The notes below the pieces were generated by a model. The model saw only the letters and a list, made by a program, of their open reading frames with translations. It searched no databases and was not told the origin of the DNA. This document shows positions 24,911-33,099 of a DNA stretch of 64,000 bases, in pieces; within the stretch, counting starts at the first letter, position 1; each line of letters opens with the position of its first letter. Both the position numbers and the translations under genes were made by a program. Origin of the DNA: Oscillospiraceae bacterium (lineage in GTDB: Bacteria > Bacillota > Clostridia > Oscillospirales > Acutalibacteraceae); assembly GCA_015066565.1 (NCBI GenBank), contig SVOB01000001.1:1054001-1118000 (forward strand). The letters are read 5' to 3'.

Positions 24911-25054
24911 TGCCTTCTCCTCAATAAATTAAAGATTTCATAATTACATTATATTTTATCATACGAAAACTTGCTTTGTCAACTGGTATTTAGCCCTGCC
25001 GAAAGCCTTAAAAAAGCTGTAAAAATCAAGGCTTTTCGGCATTTCAGAAGCGAA

Positions 25055-25082
25055 GAAAAACGGGTGACCTCAGTCACCCGTT
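25055..25082 (-). terminator. Intrinsic terminator of the MFS transporter gene
   Basis: Stem ACGGGTGAC/GTCACCCGT with a four-base loop, then TTTTTC on the minus strand. A second, longer inverted repeat (TGCCGAAAGCC.../...GGCTTTTCGGCA) lies just beyond it at about 24995-25042. Confidence 0.8.
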
Positions 25083-25093
25083 TAAAAAAGCTT

Positions 25094-27502
25094 TTATTTC
25101 TTTTTCTTTTCCTGCTTCTGAGCCTTGAGCTGTTCCTTTAAGAGTCTGTCGGCTTCCTCTAGCCTTGCCTGCTCGGCTTCACGCTCGGCTCTCGCCTCTT
25201 CGGCGCGCTTGCTCGCCTCGTCATACATAGCCGCTATTTCGTCATAGTGCTTGTAATTCTCTTCCTGAGCGAGAACACGTCTTGCCGTGCAGTAAATCTT
25301 CGCCGCGCGGTTGAAATAAGCCTGGCGGTCCATCTCGGTTTTGCTTTCCTTCTGAGCTGTTTTAAGAGCCGCCTGCAATTCCTTGATTTCAGCGCCGAGC
25401 TTTGCCGCCGCGTCCCTTTCGCCCTCTTTTTTAAGACGTTTACGTTCGGTATAAAGCTCGGAAATTCTATCGGTTATAGAGTCCTCTTTTTCAAAGCATT
25501 TTTCAAGCGCCGTCATTTCGGGCTCAACAAATTCCTGCTTACCGTTAAAATATTTGTTATATGCCTTATAAGCGGTCTTTTTGCCGCTTGCGATTTCAAG
25601 CATCGCTCTGCGCTTTTCTTTTTCGGAGGCGGTCGCTTTAGGCATCGCCTTAGCCTGCTTTCTGAACGCCTTTATTTCGTCGGGGTCAAGATTTTTAATG
25701 CCGTCAAGTCCCGCTTTGTAAATCTCTCTGTACTCCGTAAGCTCGGCTGTTTTTTCGCCCGAGTTAAACTTGTCCAGCTCGTCGCAGACAAAACGGGAAA
25801 TATCAATTTCCTCGTTCGTTTCAAGTATGTTCTTATATTCCTTTTTAAGCTTTTTGCGTTTCTGCCTGTCCTTTTCGTCCTTATAAAAGCTCTTTGTGAC
25901 GTTTTTCGGCTCTTTTACGGACATCTCTCGGGCGTTATTCACCAGTTCAATCGCCTCGACAAGATTTTCGTCGCTCAAAGCTCCGTTTGAATAGTCCTCA
26001 AACAATGCTCTGACCTTAAGAACACGGATAACGCTCTTCTGTTTTTTCTCGGTAAAATCATAGAAGAAATAGGGAACAACATTCAGGAACGCTCCTACGC
26101 CCGCCATAATAATCAACGCCGGCAAAAAGCGATAAAGCAGGTTCGGATCGCCCGTTTCAATATCAAGAATATCAAAGGGATTCTTATACCCGTTGCCCTC
26201 ATAAATACCAAATTTTTCCTGAACTGCCGGCAGAACTGCCGAGGTTGCAAGCGTGACGACGCTACCTATTGTTGCTACGGCGGCAAACATACCGTCAATT
26301 CTCTCGCCCGAGCGGTACTGCTGATAGTCGCGTATGTCCGCCTGAATCGCGGGGGTGGTAATCTGCTCAAATGCGCCGAAAAGATAATTTACATAAATAC
26401 AACCGACCAGCCACCAGATATTCCGCATATCCACAAGCATAAGAAGAATACACGCCACATTCATAAGATTAACGCCTATAAGAACCTTTTTCTTGCCGAA
26501 TTTTCTTATGCACAGCGGAGCCAGAAGCATTCCCCACAGCGACGCATTGCCTATAAGCGTATTAATAATCGCCATCTGGTCGCCGTTGGCAGTTTTACCG
26601 TAGCTTTGCGAATAGACAAGAATGTTTCCGTAAGCGAGTTCAAGGAAGCCGAGCCAGCCCGCAAGCGAAATAATCCAGAAATACTTGTTTTTGGCAACCT
26701 CCTTAAGCGCGTCGGTAAAGCGCACCTGAACGGTATGAGTTTTTGCCTGAACAATTTTTTCCGTTGTGTTTGCCCAAACAACAATAATCAGAGCGATTCC
26801 GATGATGGCAAAAATCGGATATGTAATTCTGTAAACCCTTATATCCGTGAGATTATCGTTGGCAAAACGCTTTGCAATCATCGGGTTTACAATGTTCATA
26901 ATGGACGGCGCAAGCGAATAAACAACAGCTTTTATCGCAAGCACATCCGTTCTTTCCTGAGTGTTCGGAGAAAGAACATGAATGAGGTTTGTGTATGCGT
27001 CCTGAAAGAAGAAGAAGAAAAAGTGCAACCCAAGATTACAGAGAGTTACTATAAGGCACTTTATTACATAGCCTTTTTCATATCCGAAAAGCATACCCGG
27101 GAAAAGGTCATACATTTTCGCATACGGGAACCACACATAAATCAGAGCGATTAACGCCGTCGGAATTCCCATAGGCAAAAGGTAGGGTCTGTATTTACCG
27201 CCCTTACCTCTTGTATTATCCACCATGTTTGCCCTGATTCCCGTTAAAGGAATATTGAGCAGAGTGGAAATAAGATAGATAAGGTATGTATGCTTTGGTC
27301 CGACGCCTATCGCATTGCTGACAATTATATTTGTCGTGCTGACTATAAGCGTTGAGCCTAACTGAATAATGAAATACGCGCCGATGCCGCCGAATGCGTA
27401 TGCGCCGATTTCCTTAAAGGTCATATATCTGCCTTCGGGAGGTCTGCGCCAGTAAGTCTTGACATTCGAAACGGTGTTGCCGATTTTCTGAGCAATATTC
27501 AT
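25094..27502 (-). CDS. GPH/MFS-type sugar transporter with long coiled-coil tail
   Basis: The 802-residue protein has about 12 membrane segments up to about residue 505. The intracellular loop motif DNTRGKGGKYRPYLLPMG is a hallmark of the glycoside-pentoside-hexuronide group of cation-coupled sugar symporters. The remaining roughly 295 residues are cytoplasmic, highly charged and rich in Glu, Lys and Ala. Long runs such as REAEQARLEEADRLLKEQLK look like coiled coil. Normal members end near 450-500 residues, so this tail is an unusual addition with unknown function, perhaps scaffolding or regulation. The gene has its own promoter and terminator. Its neighbours downstream in transcription belong to the glycan cluster, and those upstream to a sugar-catabolic set. 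The second is the likelier functional link. Confidence 0.82.
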   Translation of the reverse strand: MNIAQKIGNTVSNVKTYWRRPPEGRYMTFKEIGAYAFGGIGAYFIIQLGSTLIVSTTNIIVSNAIGVGPKHTYLIYLISTLLNIPLTGIRANMVDNTRGKGGKYRPYLLPMGIPTALIALIYVWFPYAKMYDLFPGMLFGYEKGYVIKCLIVTLCNLGLHFFFFFFQDAYTNLIHVLSPNTQERTDVLAIKAVVYSLAPSIMNIVNPMIAKRFANDNLTDIRVYRITYPIFAIIGIALIIVVWANTTEKIVQAKTHTVQVRFTDALKEVAKNKYFWIISLAGWLGFLELAYGNILVYSQSYGKTANGDQMAIINTLIGNASLWGMLLAPLCIRKFGKKKVLIGVNLMNVACILLMLVDMRNIWWLVGCIYVNYLFGAFEQITTPAIQADIRDYQQYRSGERIDGMFAAVATIGSVVTLATSAVLPAVQEKFGIYEGNGYKNPFDILDIETGDPNLLYRFLPALIIMAGVGAFLNVVPYFFYDFTEKKQKSVIRVLKVRALFEDYSNGALSDENLVEAIELVNNAREMSVKEPKNVTKSFYKDEKDRQKRKKLKKEYKNILETNEEIDISRFVCDELDKFNSGEKTAELTEYREIYKAGLDGIKNLDPDEIKAFRKQAKAMPKATASEKEKRRAMLEIASGKKTAYKAYNKYFNGKQEFVEPEMTALEKCFEKEDSITDRISELYTERKRLKKEGERDAAAKLGAEIKELQAALKTAQKESKTEMDRQAYFNRAAKIYCTARRVLAQEENYKHYDEIAAMYDEASKRAEEARAEREAEQARLEEADRLLKEQLKAQKQEKKKK

Positions 27503-27541
27503 ATCCGTTCCCCCAAAACGAATTATTAATATAATAAATAT

Positions 27542-27570
27542 ATTTTATCACCTTTTAGGCTTGTTGGCAA
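27542..27570 (-). promoter_or_regulatory. Promoter of the transporter gene
   Basis: TTGCCA (27565-27570) and TGATAAAAT with -10 TAAAAT (27542-27547) are spaced 17 bases apart on the minus strand. Confidence 0.65.
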
Positions 27571-27599
27571 TAAGCAGATAGGATTTAAAATTATCTCAT

Positions 27600-27775
27600 A
27601 CCGCAGGGGCAGGATTACCCTGCCCAAATCAATTAATATCCGATTTTGCGGGCGACCACAGGTCGCCCCTACGATTGTATTTGAATTTTTATCAATCCGT
27701 AGGGACGAGCATTGCTCGTCCGTTTTTGAAATTGATAATAATTAAACGTGAGGGTGCAGAGCCCCTCCCCTACAA
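27600..27775. repeat. Dispersed palindromic intergenic repeat, copy 2
   Basis: This copy fills most of the gene-free 27503-27821 stretch. It repeats the order seen at 16660-16835: GCGGGCGACC/GGTCGCCCCTACG, then CCGTAGGGACGAGC/ATTGCTCGTCCG, then a third imperfect GC-rich palindrome near GAGGGTGCAGAGCCCCTC. An additional GGGGCAGG/CCCTGCCC hairpin is at its left end. Confidence 0.82.
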
Positions 27776-27806
27776 ATAAAAAAGAGACGGCTTTTCACCG
27801 TCTCTC
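27776..27806 (-). terminator. Intrinsic terminator of the aldolase gene
   Basis: Stem AGAGACGG/CCGTCTCT with a seven-base loop, then TTTTTTATT on the minus strand, 16 bases past the stop at 27822. Confidence 0.88.
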
Positions 27807-27821
27807 CGAAATAATCTTTAA

Positions 27822-29045
27822 TTATTTTTTAGCCTGCTTTGAATACTTCTTGAGATAGATAAATCTCATAAGTCTTGTTTCAATGGGGCTTATGGGCTTG
27901 ACAATGTCAAACAGTCTTGCGCCGACCTCTGTGCGAGCGCCCTTGTCCATAACGATTTCGATTGCCGTAGCGTCATATTCGCTGCCCGAAACGCAAAGAG
28001 CGCCGTTATTGTCAAGCAGAACGGCATTTCTGCCCTTTAACTTTTTAACAACCTTTTTGCTCGTCTTAAGCGTGTTGTTTGCGTCAAAAGCCGCGTGTCT
28101 GACGGTAGCGCCGCAAAGCTGGGCGAAGTCGTCAAGCAAAGGCTTCATTGTTCTGCCGAGCTTTGAAACCGCAACAACGTCGGGAGTCTTTGTATGAACA
28201 ATATAGTTTACGTCCTTACGCTTTTTGTAAACCTGTCTGTGAAGCTCGGTTGTTTCGGGAGCACTGTCGCCGTTTGAAATAAGAGCGCCTGTTTTAATAT
28301 CGACTCTTGTTATCTCTCCGTCACCGCCGATAACCGAAATGTTGAACGCCTCGCCGTCACGCTCGGATTTGCAGGGCGCAACCTCGGGAACGGACGAAGC
28401 CTTTTTAACGAATTTTTCGGCAACATAGGAAGCGACAGCGTCAAGTCCCGAAGCAACGGTTCCTGTAACCGCTTCATACTTATTGCGTATAAACTCGTCG
28501 CAGACAACCTCTAATTCACGGGCTACAGCGAAAGCGTCATCATAATCCGTACCCATGCAGACAGCGCCGTGATGAGCCATGATAACCGCCTTTGAATCCG
28601 AGCGCATCATAGCTTCAACTACGCCCTTGCGAAGCTTGCCCGTACCGGGAAGTCCGTAAGCGCCAACAGGGACGTTGTCGCCGATTACTTCCTTGCTCTT
28701 GCCCGAAACATTATTAATGTCAAGGCCAAGAGCGCTGACAACGGACGCAATCTTCTGATGAGTATGAATTACGAAATTAACCTCGGGGCGAAGCTTGTAA
28801 GCCTCGGCGTGAATACCCTTTTCGCTTGAGGGCTTTATGTCGCCGTCATAAGAGCAGTCCTCAATATTAACAAGGACTATTTCGTCGGGAGTAAGTGTTT
28901 CGTAGGGCTTTCCGCTGGGAGTGATAACAAACTGCTTGTCATCAATTCTGCAGGAGATATTACCCCAGGTTCTTGCGATAAGACCCGAAGCGACAACCTC
29001 TTTACCTGCGCGGACAACTAATTCTTTAGCTTCCATTATATCCAT
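27822..29045 (-). CDS. Tandem class II aldolase/adducin-family protein with degenerate second domain
   Basis: The 407-residue protein is two class II aldolase domains in a row. The first (about 1-190) has a complete metal site: E75 in SSEKGIHAEAY, H94 and H96 in VIHTHQK, and the MAHHGAVCMG histidines (H158/H159). It fits L-fuculose-, L-rhamnulose- or L-ribulose-phosphate-type enzymes. The second (about 235-400) keeps the fold (VNYIVHTKTPDVVAVS, LLDNNGALCVSG), but HTH has become HTK and HHG has become NNG. It should not bind zinc and is probably structural or regulatory. The gene follows the aminotransferase on the same strand after a hairpin. With the FGGY kinase nearby, a kinase-aldolase pathway for a deoxysugar or polyol is inferred. 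Confidence 0.82.
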   Translation of the reverse strand: MDIMEAKELVVRAGKEVVASGLIARTWGNISCRIDDKQFVITPSGKPYETLTPDEIVLVNIEDCSYDGDIKPSSEKGIHAEAYKLRPEVNFVIHTHQKIASVVSALGLDINNVSGKSKEVIGDNVPVGAYGLPGTGKLRKGVVEAMMRSDSKAVIMAHHGAVCMGTDYDDAFAVARELEVVCDEFIRNKYEAVTGTVASGLDAVASYVAEKFVKKASSVPEVAPCKSERDGEAFNISVIGGDGEITRVDIKTGALISNGDSAPETTELHRQVYKKRKDVNYIVHTKTPDVVAVSKLGRTMKPLLDDFAQLCGATVRHAAFDANNTLKTSKKVVKKLKGRNAVLLDNNGALCVSGSEYDATAIEIVMDKGARTEVGARLFDIVKPISPIETRLMRFIYLKKYSKQAKK

Positions 29046-29070
29046 AAAATCACCGTTTCCTTAGAAAAGA

Positions 29071-29096
29071 TATGGGAGGATATGAGTCCTCCCATA
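29071..29096 (-). terminator. Hairpin between aminotransferase and aldolase genes
   Basis: Ten-base-pair perfect stem TATGGGAGGA/TCCTCCCATA with a six-base loop. Only a short T-rich run (TCTTTTC) follows on the minus strand, so it is likely a partial terminator lowering aldolase expression relative to the aminotransferase. Confidence 0.6.
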
Positions 29097-29114
29097 TTTT
29101 ATTAATTGTTTTAA

Positions 29115-30599
29115 TCAGTCAGCCTTAAGAGCAACCTTCTCAAATACCTTATCGAATCTTGAAAGAGCGTCGTCAATCATCTTCTCGTCATAAGCGGCTG
29201 AAGTGTAAAGACGGCTGCCTGCAAGAGTGATAACGCCTTCTGCGGTGTAAGCAGCGCCCATATGAGTCATGACATCTTTTCTTTCGCTTGTAGCGTCAAG
29301 AACTCCCGGGATAGTCCACGGCTTCATCCAGTCAATGTGGAAGTGAAGCGTACCGACTGTTTCGAGGTGGCAGATTGAGCCTTCGTTCCATGTTACGAAG
29401 GGAAGACCATGCTTGTCGATGAGCTGCTGGAGACCTGCTCTCATTCTGTCGCCCATCTGACCTGCCTTCTGGCAAGCGTTCTGTCTGTCGATTTCTTCAA
29501 GAGTGAAGTAACCTGCGCAGCAGGTAAGCGGGTTAGCCGAAAGAGTACCGCCTGTAAACGCCTTATGAATCTTCTTGTTGCCTGTAGCGTCAAGTCCTGC
29601 GCCGAGATACTGCATATATTCTCTCTTACCGCCGACTGCGCCAGCGCACGGATAGCCGCCGCCGATAACCTTACCGAAGATTGTGAGGTCAGGAGAAACG
29701 CCGAAGTAACCCTGAGCGCACGCCATACCGATACGGAAGCCTGTAACAACCTCGTCGAATACGAGTAAAGCGCCGTACTTACGGCAAAGTCTTTCAACGC
29801 CCTTAATAAATTCGGCGCTTGTCGGTGTTGAACCGCTTTCGGGGCCTACCGGCTCAATGAATACAGCCGCTGTGCCGCCGCGGAACTGGTTGATGAAGAG
29901 CTTTCTTTCAAGGTCTTCAAGGTCGCCGGGGAAGAATTCCTGAGTATGCTTGAAGAGATAAAGCGGAACGCCGTGAGCCTGAGTGAACTTTGAACCGGGA
30001 ACACGGATGCCGTAACCAAGCTGATCTGACCAGCCGTGATAAGCGCCGCCCATCTTAAGAATGTTCTTCTTCTTTGTAGCAAGACGTGCAACACGGACTG
30101 CAGTCATACAAGCCTCTGTACCCGAAGCCTGCATACGAAGCATCTGAACTGTTTCAACAGAATCGGAAACCTTTTTGGCGAGCTTATACTCAAACTCGTG
30201 GAAAAGACCTGTTGAAGGACCGCAGGTATTAAGAAGGTCGATAACCTGCTCACGAACCTCGGGAGGATTCGAGCCGAGAACTGTCGGGCCGCCTGCCTGA
30301 AGGAAATCGTAATATTTGTTACCGTCGATATCATACATATAAGCGCCTTCCGCCTTGGTTATAACAAGCGGGAAAGGATAGTTGAAGGCGAGGTTATGCT
30401 GAACGCCGCCGGGGATGATCTGCTTAGCTTCTTCGATCATCTTCTTTGATGTAGCGCACTTCTTGTCGAAATAATTCTCGACATAATCTTTAAGGGCCTC
30501 ATCGGTTACTGTGTAGATAGGCTTTTTAATGAGCTCGTCAAGCTTTCTGTTGACTTCAGCAGCGTCACGATACTCGGAAATTGCGAATCTTGTGTCCAT
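29115..30599 (-). CDS. Class III PLP aminotransferase/aminomutase (glutamate-1-semialdehyde mutase-like)
   Basis: The 494-residue enzyme belongs to the class III fold-type I PLP family. It shows GVQHNLAFNYPFP at the substrate loop, the SGTEACMTAVRVAR cofactor-phosphate motif, GGAYHGWSD, the acidic FDEVVTGFR (about 281-289) and the Schiff-base lysine in IFGKVIGGGYP (K310). It resembles HemL but has about 60 extra N-terminal residues. It also lies with sugar genes rather than haem genes, so a role in amino-sugar or amino-alcohol metabolism is more likely than tetrapyrrole synthesis. It is divergent from the tetR gene, and a strong promoter overlaps a palindrome ahead of it. Expression is therefore probably repressed by that regulator. 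GGAGG lies seven bases before the ATG. Confidence 0.85.
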   Translation of the reverse strand: MDTRFAISEYRDAAEVNRKLDELIKKPIYTVTDEALKDYVENYFDKKCATSKKMIEEAKQIIPGGVQHNLAFNYPFPLVITKAEGAYMYDIDGNKYYDFLQAGGPTVLGSNPPEVREQVIDLLNTCGPSTGLFHEFEYKLAKKVSDSVETVQMLRMQASGTEACMTAVRVARLATKKKNILKMGGAYHGWSDQLGYGIRVPGSKFTQAHGVPLYLFKHTQEFFPGDLEDLERKLFINQFRGGTAAVFIEPVGPESGSTPTSAEFIKGVERLCRKYGALLVFDEVVTGFRIGMACAQGYFGVSPDLTIFGKVIGGGYPCAGAVGGKREYMQYLGAGLDATGNKKIHKAFTGGTLSANPLTCCAGYFTLEEIDRQNACQKAGQMGDRMRAGLQQLIDKHGLPFVTWNEGSICHLETVGTLHFHIDWMKPWTIPGVLDATSERKDVMTHMGAAYTAEGVITLAGSRLYTSAAYDEKMIDDALSRFDKVFEKVALKAD

Positions 30600-30633
30600 A
30601 GTGATTTTACCTCCGTAAAATTATTTTGAAAAA

Positions 30634-30668
30634 TTCACCGTTTCGACGAGGGTGAATTTATATTCACC
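30634..30668. promoter_or_regulatory. Palindromic operator candidate for the TetR-family regulator
   Basis: An 18-base perfect palindrome with arms GGTGAAT/ATTCACC (30651-30668) lies just downstream of the -10 box of the aminotransferase promoter. A third half-site, TTCACC, is at 30634-30639. The position over the transcription start fits a repressor site. Binding by the adjacent TetR protein is inferred. Confidence 0.7.
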
Positions 30669-30672
30669 TAAC

Positions 30673-30700
30673 ATTATATCACAAAAAAACGCATTGTCAA
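30673..30700 (-). promoter_or_regulatory. Promoter of the aminotransferase-aldolase genes
   Basis: A perfect TTGACA (30695-30700) and a perfect TATAAT (30673-30678) are 16 bases apart on the minus strand. Two overlapping TTGTATAAT elements on the plus strand (30725-30741) may serve the divergent tetR gene. Confidence 0.82.
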
Positions 30701-30799
30701 TTCTCTTTTTTTGTAAAAAAATCTTGTATAATTTGTATAATGTGATAAAATATATAGGTATCATTATGTTCAAACATATTTAACAATGGGGTATCGGTT

Positions 30800-31465
30800 A
30801 TGGAGGATTTGGGCTTCAAAGACCGCCATAAGCAGACGTTTGACAACATACCGAAGGAAAAAAGAGACCGGATTCTTCGTTGCGCTACGGATGAATTCGC
30901 GCTCCACGGCTATGAAAACGCAAACGTCAGCGCTATAGCAAAGGCGGCGGATATAAGCGTAGGCTCAATTTATAAATATTTTGAGGGCAAGCAGGATTTG
31001 TTCCTGACTGTCGTTCACCACGGAATCGAGCGAATTGACAACGTGCTTCGCAATCTTCTTGAGGAAGACGTTGACGTGCTTATAAAGGTTGAAAGAATTA
31101 TACGTGAGCTTCAGGATTTTTCAAGAACTCAGGGAAAGCTCATAAAGCTTTACAACGAAATCACGGGTGAAAACGACGACAGGCTCGCCCGTCAGCTTGC
31201 CGAAGCTATGGAAGGCGTTTCGGCTTCGGTTTATAAGCAGGCGATTGAACAGGGTAAAAAGACGGGTGAAATCCGTCCCGACCTTGATACGGGAATGGCG
31301 GCGTTTATGATAGACAACCTGTTTATGTCGCTTCAGTTTTCCTATTCGTGCGAATACTATTGCGAGCGCTTTAAGATGTTCACCGACGAAAGAATATTCG
31401 AGCGAGATGACTTTGTTGTCGAGCAGATGTTAAAGTTTATTAAATCAGCATTTAAATACAAATAA
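30800..31465 (+). CDS. TetR-family transcriptional regulator
   Basis: The 221-residue protein has the TetR DNA-binding region at about 20-67: KRDRILRCATDEFALHGYEN, then VSAIAKAADISVGSIYKYFE and KQDLFLTVV. A helical ligand-binding domain follows. The protein leads a plus-strand operon with an FGGY kinase (17 bases downstream) and is divergent from the aminotransferase. Local control of both transcripts, with a sugar or its phosphate as inducer, is the simplest reading. The ligand cannot be named. Confidence 0.9.
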   Translation: MEDLGFKDRHKQTFDNIPKEKRDRILRCATDEFALHGYENANVSAIAKAADISVGSIYKYFEGKQDLFLTVVHHGIERIDNVLRNLLEEDVDVLIKVERIIRELQDFSRTQGKLIKLYNEITGENDDRLARQLAEAMEGVSASVYKQAIEQGKKTGEIRPDLDTGMAAFMIDNLFMSLQFSYSCEYYCERFKMFTDERIFERDDFVVEQMLKFIKSAFKYK

Positions 31466-31482
31466 TCGGACGGAGGATTATT

Positions 31483-33096
31483 ATGGTAAAATCAATCTAT
31501 GCTATCGCCTATGACATAGGAACAACAGGCGTTAAGACCTGCCTTTTCGAAATCAGCGATAAAATCGAGCTTCTTGCGGCTGAAAGCGCAGGCTATAAGC
31601 TCTATGTTATCGACGGCGGCGGCGCAGAACAGCATCCCGACGAATGGTGGGAGGCTATGTGCAAAACCACCAGCGATATTATGAAAAAGGTCAAGGTTAA
31701 GCCTGAGGAGATTTCGGGTATTTCCTTCTGTTCCCAGATGCAGGGCGTTGTTCTTGTAGATAGGGACGGCAACGCTGTCCGTCCCGCATTCAGCTATATG
31801 GACCAGCGCGCAAGGGAAGAAATGAAGGAATGCATGGGCAAGCCTCCGAGAATCGCAGGCGGTAACGCCCAGAAGGTTCTCAAATCCCTTATGATTACGG
31901 GTGCTGCTCCGCTTAGCGTTAAGGACCCCGTCTGGAAATATAAATGGGTTGAAAAGCACGAGCCCGAAAACTTCAAAAAGACTTATAAATGGCTCGACGT
32001 TAAGGAATATCTTATAGCGAGAATGACAGGCGAGTTCATTATGACTCACGACTCGGCGTTCTCAACTATGATTTACGACATTAAGAAAAATACCTGGAGT
32101 CCCGAAATGTGCAAGATGATAGGTATTAATATGAATCATCTGGCTCCGATTGTAAAATCCACCGACCGCGTCGGCTCTCTTACCAAGAAAGCGGCTGAGG
32201 AACTCGGGCTTGCCGAGGGAACGGGCGTATTCGGCGGCGGCGGAGACGCTTCGCTTATAGGCGTAGGAGCGGGAAGCACAATGCCCGGCGACACCCATAT
32301 CTATCAGGGTACTTCGGGCTGGGTTTCAACTGTTGTTGAAAAGAGCATTGTCGATACTTCTTCAATGATAGCGGCTATAGTCGGCGCAAGACCGGGCTAT
32401 TACAACTATTTCGCCGAGATGGAAACGGCGGGCAAATGCGCAGAATGGGTTAAGGACCACCTCGCGCTTGACGAAATTGACGTGTACTTAAACAAACAGC
32501 ATAACCTCAAGCGCAGCAAGGCTGATATGGAGGTTGTTTATACAAATCTTTACGACTATATGATGGACGTTGTCGATGCCGTTCCACCCTGCTCGGGCGG
32601 CGTAATCTTCACCCCGTGGCTCCACGGCAACCGCTGTCCTTTTGAGGACCCGAACGCCAAGGGAATGTTCTTCAACATAAGCCTTGAAACAGGCAAGAGC
32701 GAGCTTATCCGTGCGGTTATGGAGGGCGTTTGCTTCCACCTTCGCTGGATGCTCGAAACCCAGGATAAGAAAATCACAACCTCAAAGACAATCCGCTTCG
32801 TAGGCGGCGGCGCCCTTTCGGACATAACCTGTCAGATGCTCGCCGACTGCCTCGGAAGAACAATCGAGACTGTCGCTTCGCCCCAGAACGTCGGCGCTGT
32901 CGGCGCGGCTTGCGTTATCTCGGCAGGCGTAGGAATAATCAAGGACCTTGCTGATGCAAAGACCCTTGTTCCCGCCGCAAAGAGCTTCAGCCCCGATTTC
33001 TCGAAAAAGGCGATTTACGACAAGAACTTTGAAGTTTTCAAAGAGCTTTATAACTCGAACAAAAAGAACTTTGAAATGCTCAACGGAGGTAAATAA
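31483..33096 (+). CDS. FGGY-family carbohydrate kinase (xylulokinase-like)
   Basis: The 537-residue protein opens with the phosphate-binding strand AIAYDIGTTGVKTCLFE. It continues with SFCSQMQGVVLVDRDGNAVR and YMDQRAREE in the sugar-binding domain. The second ATPase half has GTSGWVSTVV, the motif PWLHGNRCPFEDPNAKGMFF, and FVGGGALSDITCQMLADCLG, ending GAVGAACVISAGVGI. This is the FGGY signature pattern, closest to xylulokinase. It phosphorylates a ketose or polyol with ATP in the cytoplasm. The true substrate is uncertain, because FGGY members cover ribulose, xylulose, fuculose, glycerol and others. A class II aldolase and a GPH transporter nearby suggest a kinase-aldolase pathway. GGAGG lies eight bases before the ATG. 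Confidence 0.9.
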   Translation: MVKSIYAIAYDIGTTGVKTCLFEISDKIELLAAESAGYKLYVIDGGGAEQHPDEWWEAMCKTTSDIMKKVKVKPEEISGISFCSQMQGVVLVDRDGNAVRPAFSYMDQRAREEMKECMGKPPRIAGGNAQKVLKSLMITGAAPLSVKDPVWKYKWVEKHEPENFKKTYKWLDVKEYLIARMTGEFIMTHDSAFSTMIYDIKKNTWSPEMCKMIGINMNHLAPIVKSTDRVGSLTKKAAEELGLAEGTGVFGGGGDASLIGVGAGSTMPGDTHIYQGTSGWVSTVVEKSIVDTSSMIAAIVGARPGYYNYFAEMETAGKCAEWVKDHLALDEIDVYLNKQHNLKRSKADMEVVYTNLYDYMMDVVDAVPPCSGGVIFTPWLHGNRCPFEDPNAKGMFFNISLETGKSELIRAVMEGVCFHLRWMLETQDKKITTSKTIRFVGGGALSDITCQMLADCLGRTIETVASPQNVGAVGAACVISAGVGIIKDLADAKTLVPAAKSFSPDFSKKAIYDKNFEVFKELYNSNKKNFEMLNGGK

Positions 33097-33099
33097 TAA

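Noticed and set aside
29115-30599. HemL (glutamate-1-semialdehyde aminomutase for haem)
   Set aside because: Motifs fit the wider class III family, but there is an extra N-terminal region, no other tetrapyrrole gene nearby, and sugar genes around it.
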